The notes under the pieces: generated by a model
What the model saw: only the letters and a program-made list of their open reading frames with translations
What the model was told of the DNA's origin: nothing
Databases searched by the model: none
Translations under genes and position numbers: made by a program
Assembly (NCBI GenBank): GCA_013180625.2
Contig: SNVD02013231.1
Coordinates: 186,001-250,000 of the forward strand
Origin: Boswellia sacra
Taxonomy: Eukaryota; Streptophyta; Magnoliopsida; Sapindales; Burseraceae
Length of the DNA stretch: 64,000 nucleotides
Direction of reading: 5' to 3'
Part shown: positions 48,226 to 60,716 of the stretch, piece after piece
Numbering within the stretch: the first letter of the stretch is position 1
Layout of the letters: every line of letters starts with the position of its first letter

Positions 48226-49083
48226 TTGGAAGGATCAGGATCTTCTCCTCATCTGACTTCTACCTAAGCTTTTAAGAATCTTGTGACACTTGGCAAATAT
48301 GATTTCATATGGTTAAGATTTCTTCAGTTTATTGATTTCCTTTTCAAAGACCAAAATACACCAAACTCTTTTCCAATTAAAGACTGAAACGTTGTCGTTC
48401 ATTCCTAACAATCGTAACTGAATTTAATCTAGTTGAATTACCTGTAGGACATTTCTGATAACACTTTGTAGTTAACAATGTTATTCATTGTAGAAGGATC
48501 AGTAGGACATATCTAAGCTCGAATTTGAAAGGTAAACCATCTGAGCGTCTTTGAATATGATGTTTTATTGGAGGTTTAATATTCCTACGGATGGGTTATT
48601 GCGTTCACTACCTTTGTGAGCATTAGTCATTGTTGACATCTTAAAAAATGATGTTTTTGAGTAGTACAAACACGAAACATATATTGAAAACCTACACTTA
48701 TCTCCTCTCCAAGGCCAGTTGCGAAAAGCCATAACAGATTTTTGAACTTTGGCCTGTCAAAGGAATGTGTTTCTTTGGACAAGCTTTATTTTATTTTATT
48801 TTATATTTTTTGTAGATTGCCTATGGTTGGTGCTGGCGAATAAAGATAAAATAGTTCAATAGTTTTTTTTTTCGTTGATACAAGGCAAAAATTAGTTTAA
48901 CAGAAGAGTAAACAAGGTTAAAGTGGGTTAAAGCTAATTGCTATAGGTAAAATACATTATTTTAGAGGCTGGCATTTGAAAAAAATGAAAAAAAATCTTA
49001 GCCATTCATTTTAGTTATGTCCACATGTTACAAGATCCTTAAAAGCTTAGGTAGAAGTCAGATGAGAAGAGGATCTTGATCCA
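48226..49083. mobile_element. Probable ~860-bp element with ~100-bp inverted ends
   Basis: The left end at 48226-48330 (GGATCAGGATCTTCTCCTCA, then TCTGACTTCTACCTAAGCTT) is repeated in reverse complement at 48985-49083 (AAGCTTAGGTAGAAGTCAGA, then TGAGAAGAGGATCTTGATCC). Similarity is high over the outer 60 bases and continues more weakly inward. The interior is non-coding. A target duplication is not evident, so the class is unknown. Confidence 0.6.
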
Positions 49084-49135
49084 AAATGAAAGGCCAATTA
49101 TGCCAATCCGTTTCCTGTGCATGGGGACTATGTGT

Positions 49136-49207
49136 ATATACGTGGGAATGTGCCTTTTTCGAATTAAGTATATACCTACGTGGGAATTTGCCTTTTCGAA
49201 TTAAGTG
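49136..49207. repeat. Tandem duplication of a ~36-bp segment
   Basis: TACGTGGGAATNTGCC followed by TTTTCGAATTAAGT occurs twice back to back. It lies in otherwise unremarkable AT-rich DNA. Confidence 0.65.
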
Positions 49208-50154
49208 TGATGTGCTTTTTTTCTTTGCTTCTCTCTTCTATTTTCCTTCGTGCTGTTCCTCTTTTGTTTTATCTTTACTGTTATGAGATGCCAATTGATC
49301 ATGAAGCTGATATATAAGCGTTAATTTAAATGATTTGTTCCATTCTCTTTCTTTTTGTCTAAAGCAGCCGCCCTCTCATTTTCTTAACTAGCAACTTAAA
49401 TCACACTCTCTCGATACTACAAATTATCTTACTATAATTTGCACCGGTTCTTTTCTTTTGCAACAATTAAAGCAGCAATTCTCTTTTCTTTAACCAAAAC
49501 TAGAAAATTGTCTCTATCTTCAAATTGAATTATACAGAAAAGATTAAAGAAAGAAGAAGTGAAAAAAAGTTATTATAAACTATTCTGTGTTTCAATTGTG
49601 TGTAGTGTGTACTCTTGTCCATAGAAAGAGTGTGACTTCCCAACTATTTACTAGGCATATTTTAGAATTAATTTTAATTATTTATCTGGGAATTCCTTTT
49701 TTATTGTTCTTTGAGTCGTCAAACCAAGGAAAGTTAATGCAATTAGCGACTTCCATGTTTGGTATTTGCCTTCTTTTGTTCCTTGTCTCTCCCCTTTGTT
49801 TTATTTTTACTATTATCAGATTCCAAGTAGAGTGATAATTAAGCTTAGTTTCATGAACTTGTTCCATTCCTTTTCCCTTTATGTCTTCTAAATATCGGCA
49901 ACTTAAATAAAACTCCCGTCAATTAATTTACTGATAATAAACATCAGTGCTTTTCTTATGCAACAATTAAAGTTGCACAATTCTCTTTTCAATAATCTAA
50001 ACTGTTGGGAGACAGTTGGAATATTTCAAATTGACCAGAAATATATGTCCCAACAAAGTACAACATAGAATTTTCTATTCTTTTCTTTTCTTTAAAATAA
50101 AATAGTGGCAAAATAATCTCAGATGACCAATGACCGAAGTTGATGTATGAAGAT
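49208..50154. other. Intergenic sequence with duplicated blocks
   Basis: Two similar blocks share TGCAACAATTAAAG and CAATTCTCTTTTC, at about 49460-49490 and 49960-49990. A related block lies upstream of gene F near 60935-60965. They may be old copies of family promoter DNA. No gene was seen. Confidence 0.4.
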
Positions 50155-50240
50155 TAACAGTTTAACACCTTTCTCGTCATCCAATGGTACTCTTGTTACT
50201 GGAAGTATATACAGAATAATTTCCTTAAACGTTGACATAG
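50155..50240 (-). pseudogene. Fragment of a PGG-family ankyrin exon
   Basis: The minus strand encodes FKEIILYILPVTRVPLDDEK followed by GVKLL, matching the end of the ankyrin exon in gene E (HKEITQYLLSVTRLRLDDEK, then GVALL). Nothing upstream or downstream continues the exon. Confidence 0.7.
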
Positions 50241-51182
50241 AAAAATTTCCTTATCTCCCATTTAAATAATACTACATATATAGGCCTGAGTATTATAGGC
50301 CTGAACGCCCGGAGTTAAAAGTAGATATTTTTCAAAAAAAAAAAAAAAGAAAAAGAAAAAGGCCAAGGATCATAGGCTTCGTGGAAAATGCCAATAAATA
50401 CTGTATTCGATTTCTACCAATAAATTTAATAGGTAAATAGAAAAAACTAGTGAAATATCATATACTGTATCTTCTAGTTAAAAACAGCTATAATTATCTG
50501 TAATTGATTTTCCTACTTTAATTTTATGTTATTTATATGTTTGCATAAAATATTACCACTACAAATATGCCTTTCAATTAAGAAATTAAATATATAGATA
50601 AATGAAATTCAGTAGCTATTTGATCTAGACAACTATATTTCTTATAGTTATATAATTGCCAGCCCCGGTCAATGTTTCATGAAAATTCTTAATTAATTAT
50701 CCATTGTTTCCAATCCTATGTCCTCTAGTGGTGCATTCTTACAATGTTTTATCTATGTTGTCGAGTTCATACATTAAAATACGAGCTAATTAGAGAAAGA
50801 AATTATAAATTTAATGAACAATTATTAATTGCTTTTGTTAAATTGATACTGAAATTAGATTTACTTCAGTTCAAATCCTATAATAATTTGCGGTAATGTT
50901 GCCACTTTGCTCTAAAATCTCGAACACGAAATAATATGGTATACAACACAACCCACAAGTTTAAAGGCTGTCCCCAATATTTCATGAAAATTATAATATT
51001 ATAATAGCATTAATAACTTTAAAGTATCATTAATTTAAAGGTGAAGTAAGGACCACTAGTAAAAAACAAATAAATAAATAATACCATGTAGAGCAACAGT
51101 ATATAATTTTAAAACAATATAGCGGGTAATACAACCTTATTTTATTTGAACAAGGAACAACTTGTGTGTAACTATTATACGC
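50241..51182. other. 3' flank of gene E, no gene seen
   Basis: This is AT-rich intergenic DNA with an A-rich run near 50334 and no coding similarity. Confidence 0.35.
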
Positions 51183-54100
51183 TTACTTCTTCGGATAAAA
51201 ACTACTATTCCCATAAGTTGATGAGAATATTTCAACGAGGAGAGGAAATTGAAACAATGCAAATAAAGTTACTGGGACACAGCCAAGAACGGAAATTGGA
51301 GCAACAGTCCATTTCCATGGATGTGAAAGGAATATGTAAAGGGTTGCACCAAATGCTACCATCATGCTTGCAATTGAAAAGAATAGGGTAACGAGGCCGA
51401 TGATTAACTTGTTTGGCAAAGAAAGCCGAAAATCATTTTCTGAGAATCGTGAAGTAAGGATGCCCAAGAACATCAGCACTGAAGCAGTGGATGAAAAGAG
51501 TGCAAGCGCATCTGATATGACAAAGATTATGAAAGATGGTTTGTGCAAAAAATTGGGAATTCCTGCATCGTTGCTGCCTCCTGGCACAGTGAAAGCTGCA
51601 GCAAAGGCTACTGTGATTATGAGTGTAGCGACAACAGTGCATGATTGAGCAGTGGCCTTCATCCATTGATCACCTTCTTTAACTAAACCCTTGTGCGCTT
51701 CAGCAAACACTTCTCTAGGTGTTTTACCGTCTTCATTTTGCTGTTCCTGAAGGGATGGATGTACAGAGCTTTCCACAGCCTAGAGACAAAATATAAGTAT
51801 GAATTAATAAATCAAATTCTTGGCCACTAACCTAGAAATGCATGTTATAACAGGACTCTTAAAGAAATTTCAAAAAATAACAATAAATCAAAAAAATTTT
51901 AAAAAACGCAGCAGGCAAACAAATTTAAATCTTATATTCATTTCAAGATTATAACGTGAAATTTATAAATCTAAGAGAGCCATTTATTTTTACTTTGTTT
52001 CCTGGTGAATGAAAGCACTATATTTTTGAGGTGAATCTACAATTAGATCATATGAGATCAAGGCATTTAGAGCCAAGAACAAAATTCCAAGAAAATGGTC
52101 ATTTTGAAGTATTTTTGAGATGATAACAGAAGTTTTTGTCGAATTTTTATTGCAAGTTCAGATGCTAGCTCACCTCGAACCACTGCAATTCCCTCTGCAT
52201 TTGCAATGCTGGCCCAGAGACTTGCCTCAAAGGTACCAATCTTCCTGCTAAATGCAAAATATTATTAACTTTCACGGTCATGTTGGCCACTTGCTTCATG
52301 TCCCGATCCCAAGTGAGTAAAATATTTTTCTTATTTACAAGACTAAAAACTTTTTCATGGCGATGTAGAATTGCAAGACGAAATATGTCATCATTGTCTT
52401 CGTTACTGAAAGTAAACGAATAAAAATAGGCCTTCATAATTTCATTGACAAGCTCGTAAATCCCCAATTTTGCAGCAATAAGAACCGGTGCCGATAATGA
52501 CTCAAAGGCTTCTTTATTACTCCAAATAACTCCGTCCTGACAAATAATTCTGACTATTTCAAGTGTTTGCAGATGTGTTAACTTTGTATCATGTATGTAC
52601 TTGATGCCTGCGACTGCAATTGTATGTACTCATGTCAATAAAAGCAGATTTCTTTGTAAGGTACTTGTTTTTAAGAGAGGATTTCAGTGATTATATACCT
52701 AGCTCCCTGAGGGCATTTAATAGCATAACATATAATTTTTGGCACAAACCACCTGTGACATAAACAAATAGAAGCCTTCAGAATGATAATTTAATGGGCA
52801 ATACTGTTGTGGTATAATTAAAGGATTTCAAAAGAACACATTTATTTAGTGCATCTATATAGATTCAATAATGAGAGTACTTCTACTACCTGATGCAGTG
52901 GAGATTTTCATAAGATTAATAAATATGAAATTTGTGAATTTTTCGAACTCTTTTGATCTCTCATTGGGGTTCTCCACGTCTTCATCCACATTTTCAGCAT
53001 GAGAAATATGTTCTTCTTGCACCGGAATCCCTGCAAATGATATTCAGAGGACCTTTAAATTTAAAAGGTTGTGTTTTGCTTTTTGGATGATATAAACGCA
53101 ATTATAGAGCAACCTACTAGTCTTCCTTCTATTATTAATAATATACACTCCAGACATGAGAGCATCCACACAGGTTTTTTATGACTTGCTTGATAGAAAG
53201 ATCATTTTTCGGATACTAATTGTATTTCCAAAAAAAAAAAAAAAAAAACTTCCAACAGCAGAACTTTATGAGAAAAGTCAGTGGGGTTTTCTGTCGTGAA
53301 GGCATGTGATTTTTTTTTTTTTCCAATAAGTAAAGAATAAGTGAGGACTATTTTTTGTCACCGACATTGATAGATTAGGCGTCCCCAATATCCAAGCCGG
53401 CTCCCACTTTCAAACGCCAGAGGCTTGCTAGCTAGTATTTCCAAGATACTTCCTCTGTCCTTGGTTTGTTCACGAGCTAACTTTGGATATCGCTTCAATA
53501 AATCTAAAGCTGCACCTGTAAATGAAATAGAGACAAATATTGGACTCGGCTTTAGCAACTTTAACAATATAGGAAAACTCAGATACTTACATAAAATAAT
53601 ACTTTGATATTGCTTCAATAGATGAGAAATACATCGGTAACTGAAATATCTCAACAGTGCAAACAAGTAATTAAACTAAAGTGCCTTTGTTATAGAATCT
53701 CTATATCACTTAGCCACTTACCATATAGCCCAGAATTGATCAGGTTTTGAAGAAGTGCAACACCTTTCTCATCATCCAAGCGTAGCCTTGTCACTGACAG
53801 TAGATACTGAGTTATTTCCTTGTGGCCACGGATTGCTGCTTGGTGAATTGGAAGCAAACCCTCATCGTTCCTAATGTTTGGTAAATTTTTGTTCCTACTC
53901 ACAAAGGCTTTTGCAGCCTTTGTATTGCCATGTGTCGCAGCGTGGAATAAAGCCGACCGGCCATACTCATCTTTCAATTGTTCTAGTGATTGTGGACTGA
54001 CCATTGATGCAAGCTTCTCCAGAAGCCAAAAGGGGACATCCAAGTTCAGTGTAATTACGTGAATAACGGTCTCCTCCAGATATACTTTAACCTTAGCGGT

Positions 54101-54439
54101 CAATACCTCAGGATCTTTGCTTATGAAATCTTCTACACTTTTCCAATCATTCTCTTGTACAGCCTTGTATAATGGGCGATACCGAACATGATCTGCATTT
54201 TCCGAAGTCTTTATGTTAAACAGAAGTGCTATTGTAAAAGATATGATGAATACAATGCATGAATTTTCACTTGTTAGTTTATTTAACTTACCCTCCATAT
54301 TCGATGATAAATCGTTCGTACAGGTTTGCAAATTTGCGGTTTGTTCAACCGGATGGCCTTGCTTCATCTCAATGATTTCGGCTCTGCTTCTGCTGACCAA
54401 GTCAATGGAGGGATGAGCAGGAGTACCATCAGCGATCAA
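51183..54439 (-). CDS. Gene E: ankyrin-repeat/PGG membrane protein, near-intact
   Basis: The inferred exons are 54367 (or further upstream)-54292, 54192-53722, 53515-53366, 53030-52890, 52752-52699, 52607-52174 and 51779-51183. They join in frame without a stop, giving 640 residues from the in-frame ATG at 54367 (MKQGHPVEQ). The family's usual start position has an ATG at 54427-54429, but it is out of frame, apparently after a 4-base loss. N-terminal ankyrin repeats lie at about residues 31-157 (YGRSALFHAATHGNTKAAK, LLPIHQAAIRGHKEITQYLL). More ankyrin-like repeats precede the PQMQREL-type motif at about 440, with PALQMQRELQWFEV in place of the usual GAALQMQREL. The PGG domain (AAFTVPGGSND, PGG at 508-510) starts four membrane helices. 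ACD6/ITN1-type proteins act at membranes in immune and salt/ABA-linked signalling; the exact role here is not shown. The shortened N-terminus lies outside all domains, so function is plausible. Confidence 0.8.
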
Positions 54440-55009
54440 TATAAGCAGCTCAAAAGGCTAAGCCCTGCTGTAGAAATAATTGTACTTTATTTCTATAATG
54501 GAATGCACTGGTAGAGTGGCTCGGTTTTTTTTTTTTTAATTTATTCTCTTTTATTCTTTGTTTTTTTTACTTTTATTTCGTCTTTCTTAATTAGATTTAG
54601 AATATTGTTCTTGTGATTTATTTATTGAAAACTTTTTATTAGATTATGCATTAAATTAACTTCTAAATAATCAGAATAAAATAACAATATAAAACGTACG
54701 TCAAGTGAATTGAAAAAAATATGTATTGTTTTCATTTTGCTTTTTCAGCAGAAGGGTGTGAATGAAAAACAATAATAACTAGTCTCTTTTCTCTTTATTC
54801 TTTCCCAAAAGAAAAAAAAAATGCAGCCAAATGGAACGACATATAACACTAAAGAAAAGAAAAAGTGTAAAGCATGTTACATAAACAGATAGAAAGAAAA
54901 GAAAATATGGAAGAAATTATGACAAAGCGAAGATAATATCGCACATAAGATAGCCTTCGTTCCATAAAAGAGAGATTCCATAAAAGAGAGAGAAAGAGGA
55001 GAAAACTTA
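54440..55009. other. Upstream flank of gene E
   Basis: This is AT-rich with poly-T runs and no gene. A promoter is expected here, but no convincing TATA box was picked. Confidence 0.35.
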
Positions 55010-56480
55010 TGTCACACCCTACACCCCAAGGTGTCCAAAATGCGACTCTAAGCATTCATATAAAACAACAAAAAGGGAAACTATGGCCATTGCATTATTA
55101 TTATCATTCAAAATCAAATCCAGAGTTCCTGAATTGCCAACCATAGTGACACACTGTATACATCAGTGACCAAAAAGAATCAAAATTAATGAGTGGACCC
55201 ATGGTTGCCAAGGGAACTCTATCGTCGCTTTGCGAAAAATCCCTTAGATGTCCTGTAATCTATCGATCACCTGAGAAGCACAACAAACTAGTGAGTATAA
55301 AACTCAGTAAAAAACTAGAACTATGCAATAACAATGTACCATGCATGCAGAATAAACTAGATAACTATAATTCCAAGTCATTTCTTATCATACAAGTATT
55401 TTGTTGCTTAACCCCCAAGTCATGCATAAAGTATTCACATATTAAGGGTTGCGCTCTAACGCAAATGAATCAACGCGACAGCACTAAGTCTCGGGTTTAA
55501 GCAGAATTTCATCAAAGGTGTTAGCACTCCTGCACCATCCTTACTGTGCTCAGGCACAGACTTTCTGCCTCAACTTGAGTTACAACAAGGGGCTTATGTT
55601 CCTGTGCAACCTATGTTGTGCGTCAGTGCTAGGTTTCTGTTTAGAAACTAGAAAGGCCACAAAGGTCGAGCTCCTGCGCACCTAGCATGGTGCTCTAGGC
55701 GCAAGCGCTCTGCCTGCCCACCATACTTGAGCCATTTACTCTGCTCATTTTACCCATATATCTTGCTTTATACACCTTAAACCACTTAGATTACATCTTA
55801 AGGACACTATACTTTCACTCATGGTAGGACTTTTTATTTAATACTTTCGATCAAGTCATTTGTTACGTATCGCCGTCGATAACATGTATTTCTCATTATT
55901 CCTTTCAAGGAGTATACCATCCGTTACGTATCGCTGTCGATGGTATATCCAGTACTAGTCACCTATTACATATCGTCGTCGGTGATATATTCTTTTCATT
56001 AATCAATTTCAGAAAATATGTCATCTGTTATGTATCCTATCGATGACATATCCCATTAGCCATTAGTCACCCGTTACATATCGCTGCCAGTGACTCAACA
56101 CAAATGTGTTTATACTTAAAACGACACATGTATGCCTACCATGTAATGGAGTTATTTGTCCTAGGGTAATAGGCGTGAATTCTACTTTCACACACATAGG
56201 ATTTCATTGTCACATTTTGATCATGCCATTACGCATCAAAGTCCACATGGTCATGGTCACATTTCAATTTTCATTCGTATCACATTCATGGGATTTTCAA
56301 TCAAACATATCTCATAATTCGATAGTATATCCATTGTGTCCTCAGAAAGAGTCTAGCTTACTTATCTGGTTAACTTCACCATAAGATCCTGATTTCAACC
56401 TAGAAATCATCAATATTTCCTTAAGGATCATCAAACACATCAATAAACCAAATGACCCAACACTGCACACATTTAGTTGG
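55010..56480. repeat. Unclassified non-coding repeat-like region
   Basis: Base composition changes abruptly from the AT-rich surroundings to a mixed sequence that begins at TGTCACACCCTAC and includes many GTGCTC/GAGCAC-like short motifs. It contains the hairpin series at 55854-56095 and no coding frame I recognise. It is probably part of a dispersed element, but I cannot assign its class or exact ends. Confidence 0.45.
55854..56095. repeat. Array of five short hairpins with a conserved loop
   Basis: Five units of about 30-36 bp occur at 44-60 bp spacing. The loop is related to CGTTACGTATCGCTGTC each time. The arms differ between units yet pair within four of them: TATACCATC/GATGGTATA (55913-55921 with 55939-55947), TCACC/GGTGA (55959-55963 with 55981-55985), ATATGTCATC/GATGACATAT (56016-56025 with 56042-56051) and AGTCAC/GTGACT (56065-56070 with 56090-56095). 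The first unit has one mismatch. Confidence 0.75.
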
Positions 56481-57508
56481 ATAATTTGTAGAAAGATTAT
56501 GCTTGTTCCAATCCTCATATAAATTTGTGGAGGTCAAATGAACACATATATAATATTCCATGCAATATATTGGATCAAATTGAGGCCATATGCCCCTTGA
56601 AAACCCTTAGTTTTGTCTACGTACAATTCATATCTACTGGCCTCTCTGACTGAACAGTATGACTTTGAAAATTTTCATAAAAATTAAGAGCCAAGAATGA
56701 TTTGATGAAGAGGAATTTGAACTTGAAACTTTTAGTTCCGATAACTTATCTTTTTAGTTATTTAATTACTCGAATATACATTAACCTATTTGTATTATAC
56801 ATACACTTGATTATTGAGGCTGCAATTAAAATCTAAAATAGAAGATTTCCTGAAAAGTAATCCTTTTACGAGAATAGAATTTCAATGTTTTTTTGTTTTC
56901 TTAGTTTATTTTACTATCATCTTACACGTGTATGCTCAATTTTAATTTTTAAATTTGCATGTTCCATTTTTTTACATAATGATAGTTTCAGTGTCTTGTA
57001 ATTTTTACCTCTTTGTGATGAGTTCCAAATTCATGTGAATATTATTATTTTTATTAGGAGAAATAATACAACAATTGAATTTTTAGTTGCAATTTCTGAC
57101 TGTTGCTTATATAGTGAACACCGTCTCATGTTAAAAGCTCTGTTTTGCTCTGTTCTTTGTATAACTTTCTCTAATCAAGTTTTAATAATCACCTGCTCTT
57201 AGTTTATTTACCATTGTCCGATCTTTATGTAACATGTTTGCGGAAACTTTTACAAGTATCAGTTCTATTATCATGATTTCAACAGAATTAATGTTGAAAA
57301 ATCACCAGCCCCACTCGTGAAGTATATTATTATTTAAAAGAAAATCCAAGCAACTGAAGAGATTACAATAGGTTAATGAAACATTAAACATTATTAACAA
57401 AGCAAAGCAAATACATAGAGAAAAAGCTGTCCAAAAAAAGGACTTATTTTAAAACCAAAATAAAAATGCTTGTGTCGCTCTTGATTTGTAGAATTGTCAC
57501 ATCCTTAG
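56481..57508 (-). other. 3' flank of gene F
   Basis: No gene was seen. Close to gene F, GGACTTATTTTAAAACCAAAA (about 57440-57460) resembles GGACTTATTCTAAAACAACT in the 3' flank of gene G (about 63107-63125), linking F and G as sister copies. Confidence 0.4.
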
Positions 57509-60500
57509 TCATTTGGTCGGTTGAAAAATACTAGGACCGTAAGTGGATGAGAACATTTCAACCAGGAGAGGAAACTGCAACAAGGCAAATAAGGTCACGG
57601 GGAGGCAACCGAGCAGAGAAATTGGAAAAATGGTCCATTTCCATGGATGAGAAAGAAATATGTAAATGGTTGCACCAAAAGCTACCATCATGCTTGCAAT
57701 AGAAAGGAACAACGTGATAAGGCCGATAATTAACCTCTTGGGCAAGGACTTCAGAAAATCTTTTTCTGAATATCGTGAAGTAAGGATGCCCAAGAACATT
57801 AGCAAGGACGCTGTGGAAGAAAAGAGTGCAAGGGCATCTGATATGGCGAAGACTATAAAAGCTGGTTTGTGCAGAAAATTGGGAATCCCTCCAGGGTCAT
57901 TGCCGCCTGGCACAGTGAAAGCTGCGGCAAAGACTACTGTGATTATAAGCGCAGCTACAACTGTGCACGATTGAGCAGTTTCCTTCATCCATTTTTCACC
58001 TTCTTTGACCAAATCCTTGTGCTTTATGGTGAACAATTCTCGGGGAGTTTGTCCTTCAGAATTTGGCTTTTCATGGTCTGTTGGTAGGACAAGGTTTTCC
58101 ACAGCCTGAAGAAGACACTTTTGCGTAAGCCTCACAAAGTTATTCATTATAATCTGATTCAATTGGAATTGAAAAAATATTTGCTATTGTCGGAGATGGA
58201 CATCTTAATTTCAAGGTAGATTATTATATAAAAAGAAAATGTCATCCATTGGAAGCTAGCTAACTGCAACAAATTACTCAACTTTAGTCCTGGGAAAGCT
58301 AATTACTCCTCGCTAAATACTCACTGTTTTTGAGTTTCAAGCAAGTGACCTTTGCTTAAAATGTGTCGATCTAGATGGAGAAAATCAATTCTTAAAAATC
58401 TAGCTCTTCTTTTTTAACAATGTGAGACGTGACAATATTTTGAAAATACTCATAATCAGTTTCAACAATAATTTATTTTCAGTGAAAGAAATTTTAGATG
58501 TGAACTTGTAGCATGGGTGTGGAGTACTACAGATGCAAGAAGATCTATCATGCACCTTGAACCATTGCAACTCCCGCTGCATCTGAAGTGCTGCACCAGC
58601 TACTTGACTTGAAGGTACCAACTTTCCCGCTAAATGCAAGGCGTTCTCTTTAGATTTATTAACCATGCCCAGATAGTCTTTCATCGGACCCATTTTGTAT
58701 ATGAGATTAAAAACTTTTTCTCTGCGATTTGAAATTGCAATCTGCAACATGCTATTTCCATCTTTGTCAACAAAACATATTGAACAGCTATAGACCCTTT
58801 TGATTTCATGGACAATCTCGGAAATCCCCGATTTTGCAGCAGTAAGAAATGGCTCCTTCAATGTCTTTGAGGCTTCTTCGAAATTCCAAATCACTCCTTC
58901 ACACATCATTCTTACCATTTCGACTGTTTGCATATTTGTTAGCTTTGTATTCTGGATGCGTTTGATACTCGGGACTGCTATTCAAACTCAATTAAGTTAA
59001 ACAAACCATAATGTGATTCAGATAAGTCAAACGTAGAAGAACAGAGTCTCAATATCTACCCAGAAGCATGAGGCAATTCCAGAGCATAATACGCAATTCT
59101 CGGTGAAATGAACCTGTACAAGATATAAAAATTGAGAACTTTATCAACTTTTATTTGAGATAATGCCGATTTCTACCATGAAATTTAAACTATTCAAACC
59201 AAATATTAGTACTAGCGATTTTTCCAAGAAATCCCAAAAATCGAGTAGCTGCGGATTTTGTTCTGTGGCTTCTTGATCTTTCGGTAGGATTCTCCATGTC
59301 TCCATCCCTCTTAGTGAGAGGAAAATCTTTCAGGCTGGTTTGAGAGGAAGGAATATGTTCCCTTTTCAAAGGAATGTCTGCAAAGAAATGCGAAAAGTAC
59401 CAATAAATTTTACACTAATGATTTTTTTTGAAAGGATAAAAGGGATAGTTGCACCAACGATTGTAGATTAAGCTTTTCCAATATCCAAGCCAAATCCCAC
59501 TTGCAAACCCCTGAGGCTTTTGAGCCAGCATTTGCAAAACGCTTTGCCTATAAACATTTTCTTCACGAGCTAAATTTGGATGGCGCTTTAATAGACCAAA
59601 AGCAATATCTGTGCTTGGAAGAGAAACATATTATTTCATGAGATCGGTTTTCATTTGCTTCGAGACCAAAAGGCAAAATCGTATATTAAAAACCTACTTT
59701 ACTTAAAAGCTTAAAAGAGTCGAAACAACCAAACCTTAATCTATATAATTAATTCTTAGACATAATATTTAAACAACGTGGTGAAGAGACGTAAATAATC
59801 CAATGTATCTGGCAATGAAAACAAGAAAATTGATTGTTACAGAGAGAATTGAACACATGTATGCATGTTTGATGTTAATTTCAGTACTAACCATAAAGAT
59901 TAGAATTGATCAGAAGGACAAGCAGCGTTACACCACCCACGCCAGCAAAAGGACTTGGATCTCCATTTAATGTCTCTACTTTAGTCACTGATAGTAGATA
60001 TTCAACCGTTTCCTTGTAACCCCAAGTAGCTGCTACGTGGATTGGAAAAAGACCAACGTCGTTCGTTATGTTTGGCAAATTAGGATTATAGCTCACAAAG
60101 ATTTTTGCTGCCCTAGTATTGCCAACTGTTGCGGCCGCAAAAAGAATGGTGTTGCCGAATGCATCTCTTTGCAACAAGTCTCCACCGATAACTGGCAAAA
60201 CTTCCTCTATAGTCCGAATGGCTTCCTCATGATCTGACCCAAGAATAGAATGGAGAAAGGTCTCACCAGCTTCTGTAATCTTTGTGTGTAAAGCCTCAGG
60301 ATCTTTCTTCAAAAAATCTCTTATTACTTTCCAATCCTCGTCTTCCAGAGCGATGGCTAGTGGCTGGTAACGTGCGAGATCTACAATCTCCCCACTCATT
60401 TTGTTGCGGTCTATCATCGCCTTCAGGAGATCTAGGAAGCATGACAACAAAAGTACTATCAATTGGTATGCCGATGGAAGAGTGTAAAGGAGTTACATAA

Positions 60501-60661
60501 TGAATACCAAACTCTGCAACATTACGTAAGGAGTTACCTTCGGCAGTAAACAATAATTCCGGAGAACCCATCTGACTCAGAAATTTAGCTCTCAGTTCAT
60601 TCAGATCACCTTCATTTGTGACATGCTCCATGTCATGAGTGATTTCACTTCTGGTATCCAT
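57509..60661 (-). CDS. Gene F: intact ankyrin-repeat/PGG membrane protein, 682 aa
   Basis: Seven exons join in frame with GT-AG introns: 60661-60538, 60431-59892, 59608-59459, 59377-59213, 59113-59060, 58974-58556 and 58105-57509, totalling 2049 nt. The start MDTRSEITHDMEHV is chosen by position relative to other copies and to a TATA box 50 bp upstream. N-terminal ankyrin repeats include FGNTILFAAATVGNTRAAK (about 133) and GLFPIHVAATWGYKETVEYL (about 167). Further repeats lie in the sixth exon (residues 345-484), ending in GAALQMQRELQWFKV. The PGG domain contains AAFTVPGGND (PGG at 550-552). Four membrane helices lie near 530-549, 566-591, 608-633 and 642-666. Family members such as ACD6 and ITN1 are membrane proteins tied to defence and to salt/ABA responses; which role applies cannot be told. 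It has a 10-residue insertion (TLNGDPSPFA) between two ankyrin segments compared with E. It is the only copy without a visible defect. Confidence 0.92.
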
Positions 60662-60710
60662 GTCAGATCAGTCATCAATTTTGGTGAAAAAGGTCTTTAG
60701 TTTTCAACAA

Positions 60711-60716
60711 TTTATA
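60711..60716 (-). promoter_or_regulatory. Probable TATA box of gene F
   Basis: TATAAAT on the minus strand lies 50 bp upstream of the chosen ATG. This implies a short leader of about 20 bp if transcription starts at the usual 30 bp distance. Support is motif and position only. Confidence 0.45.
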
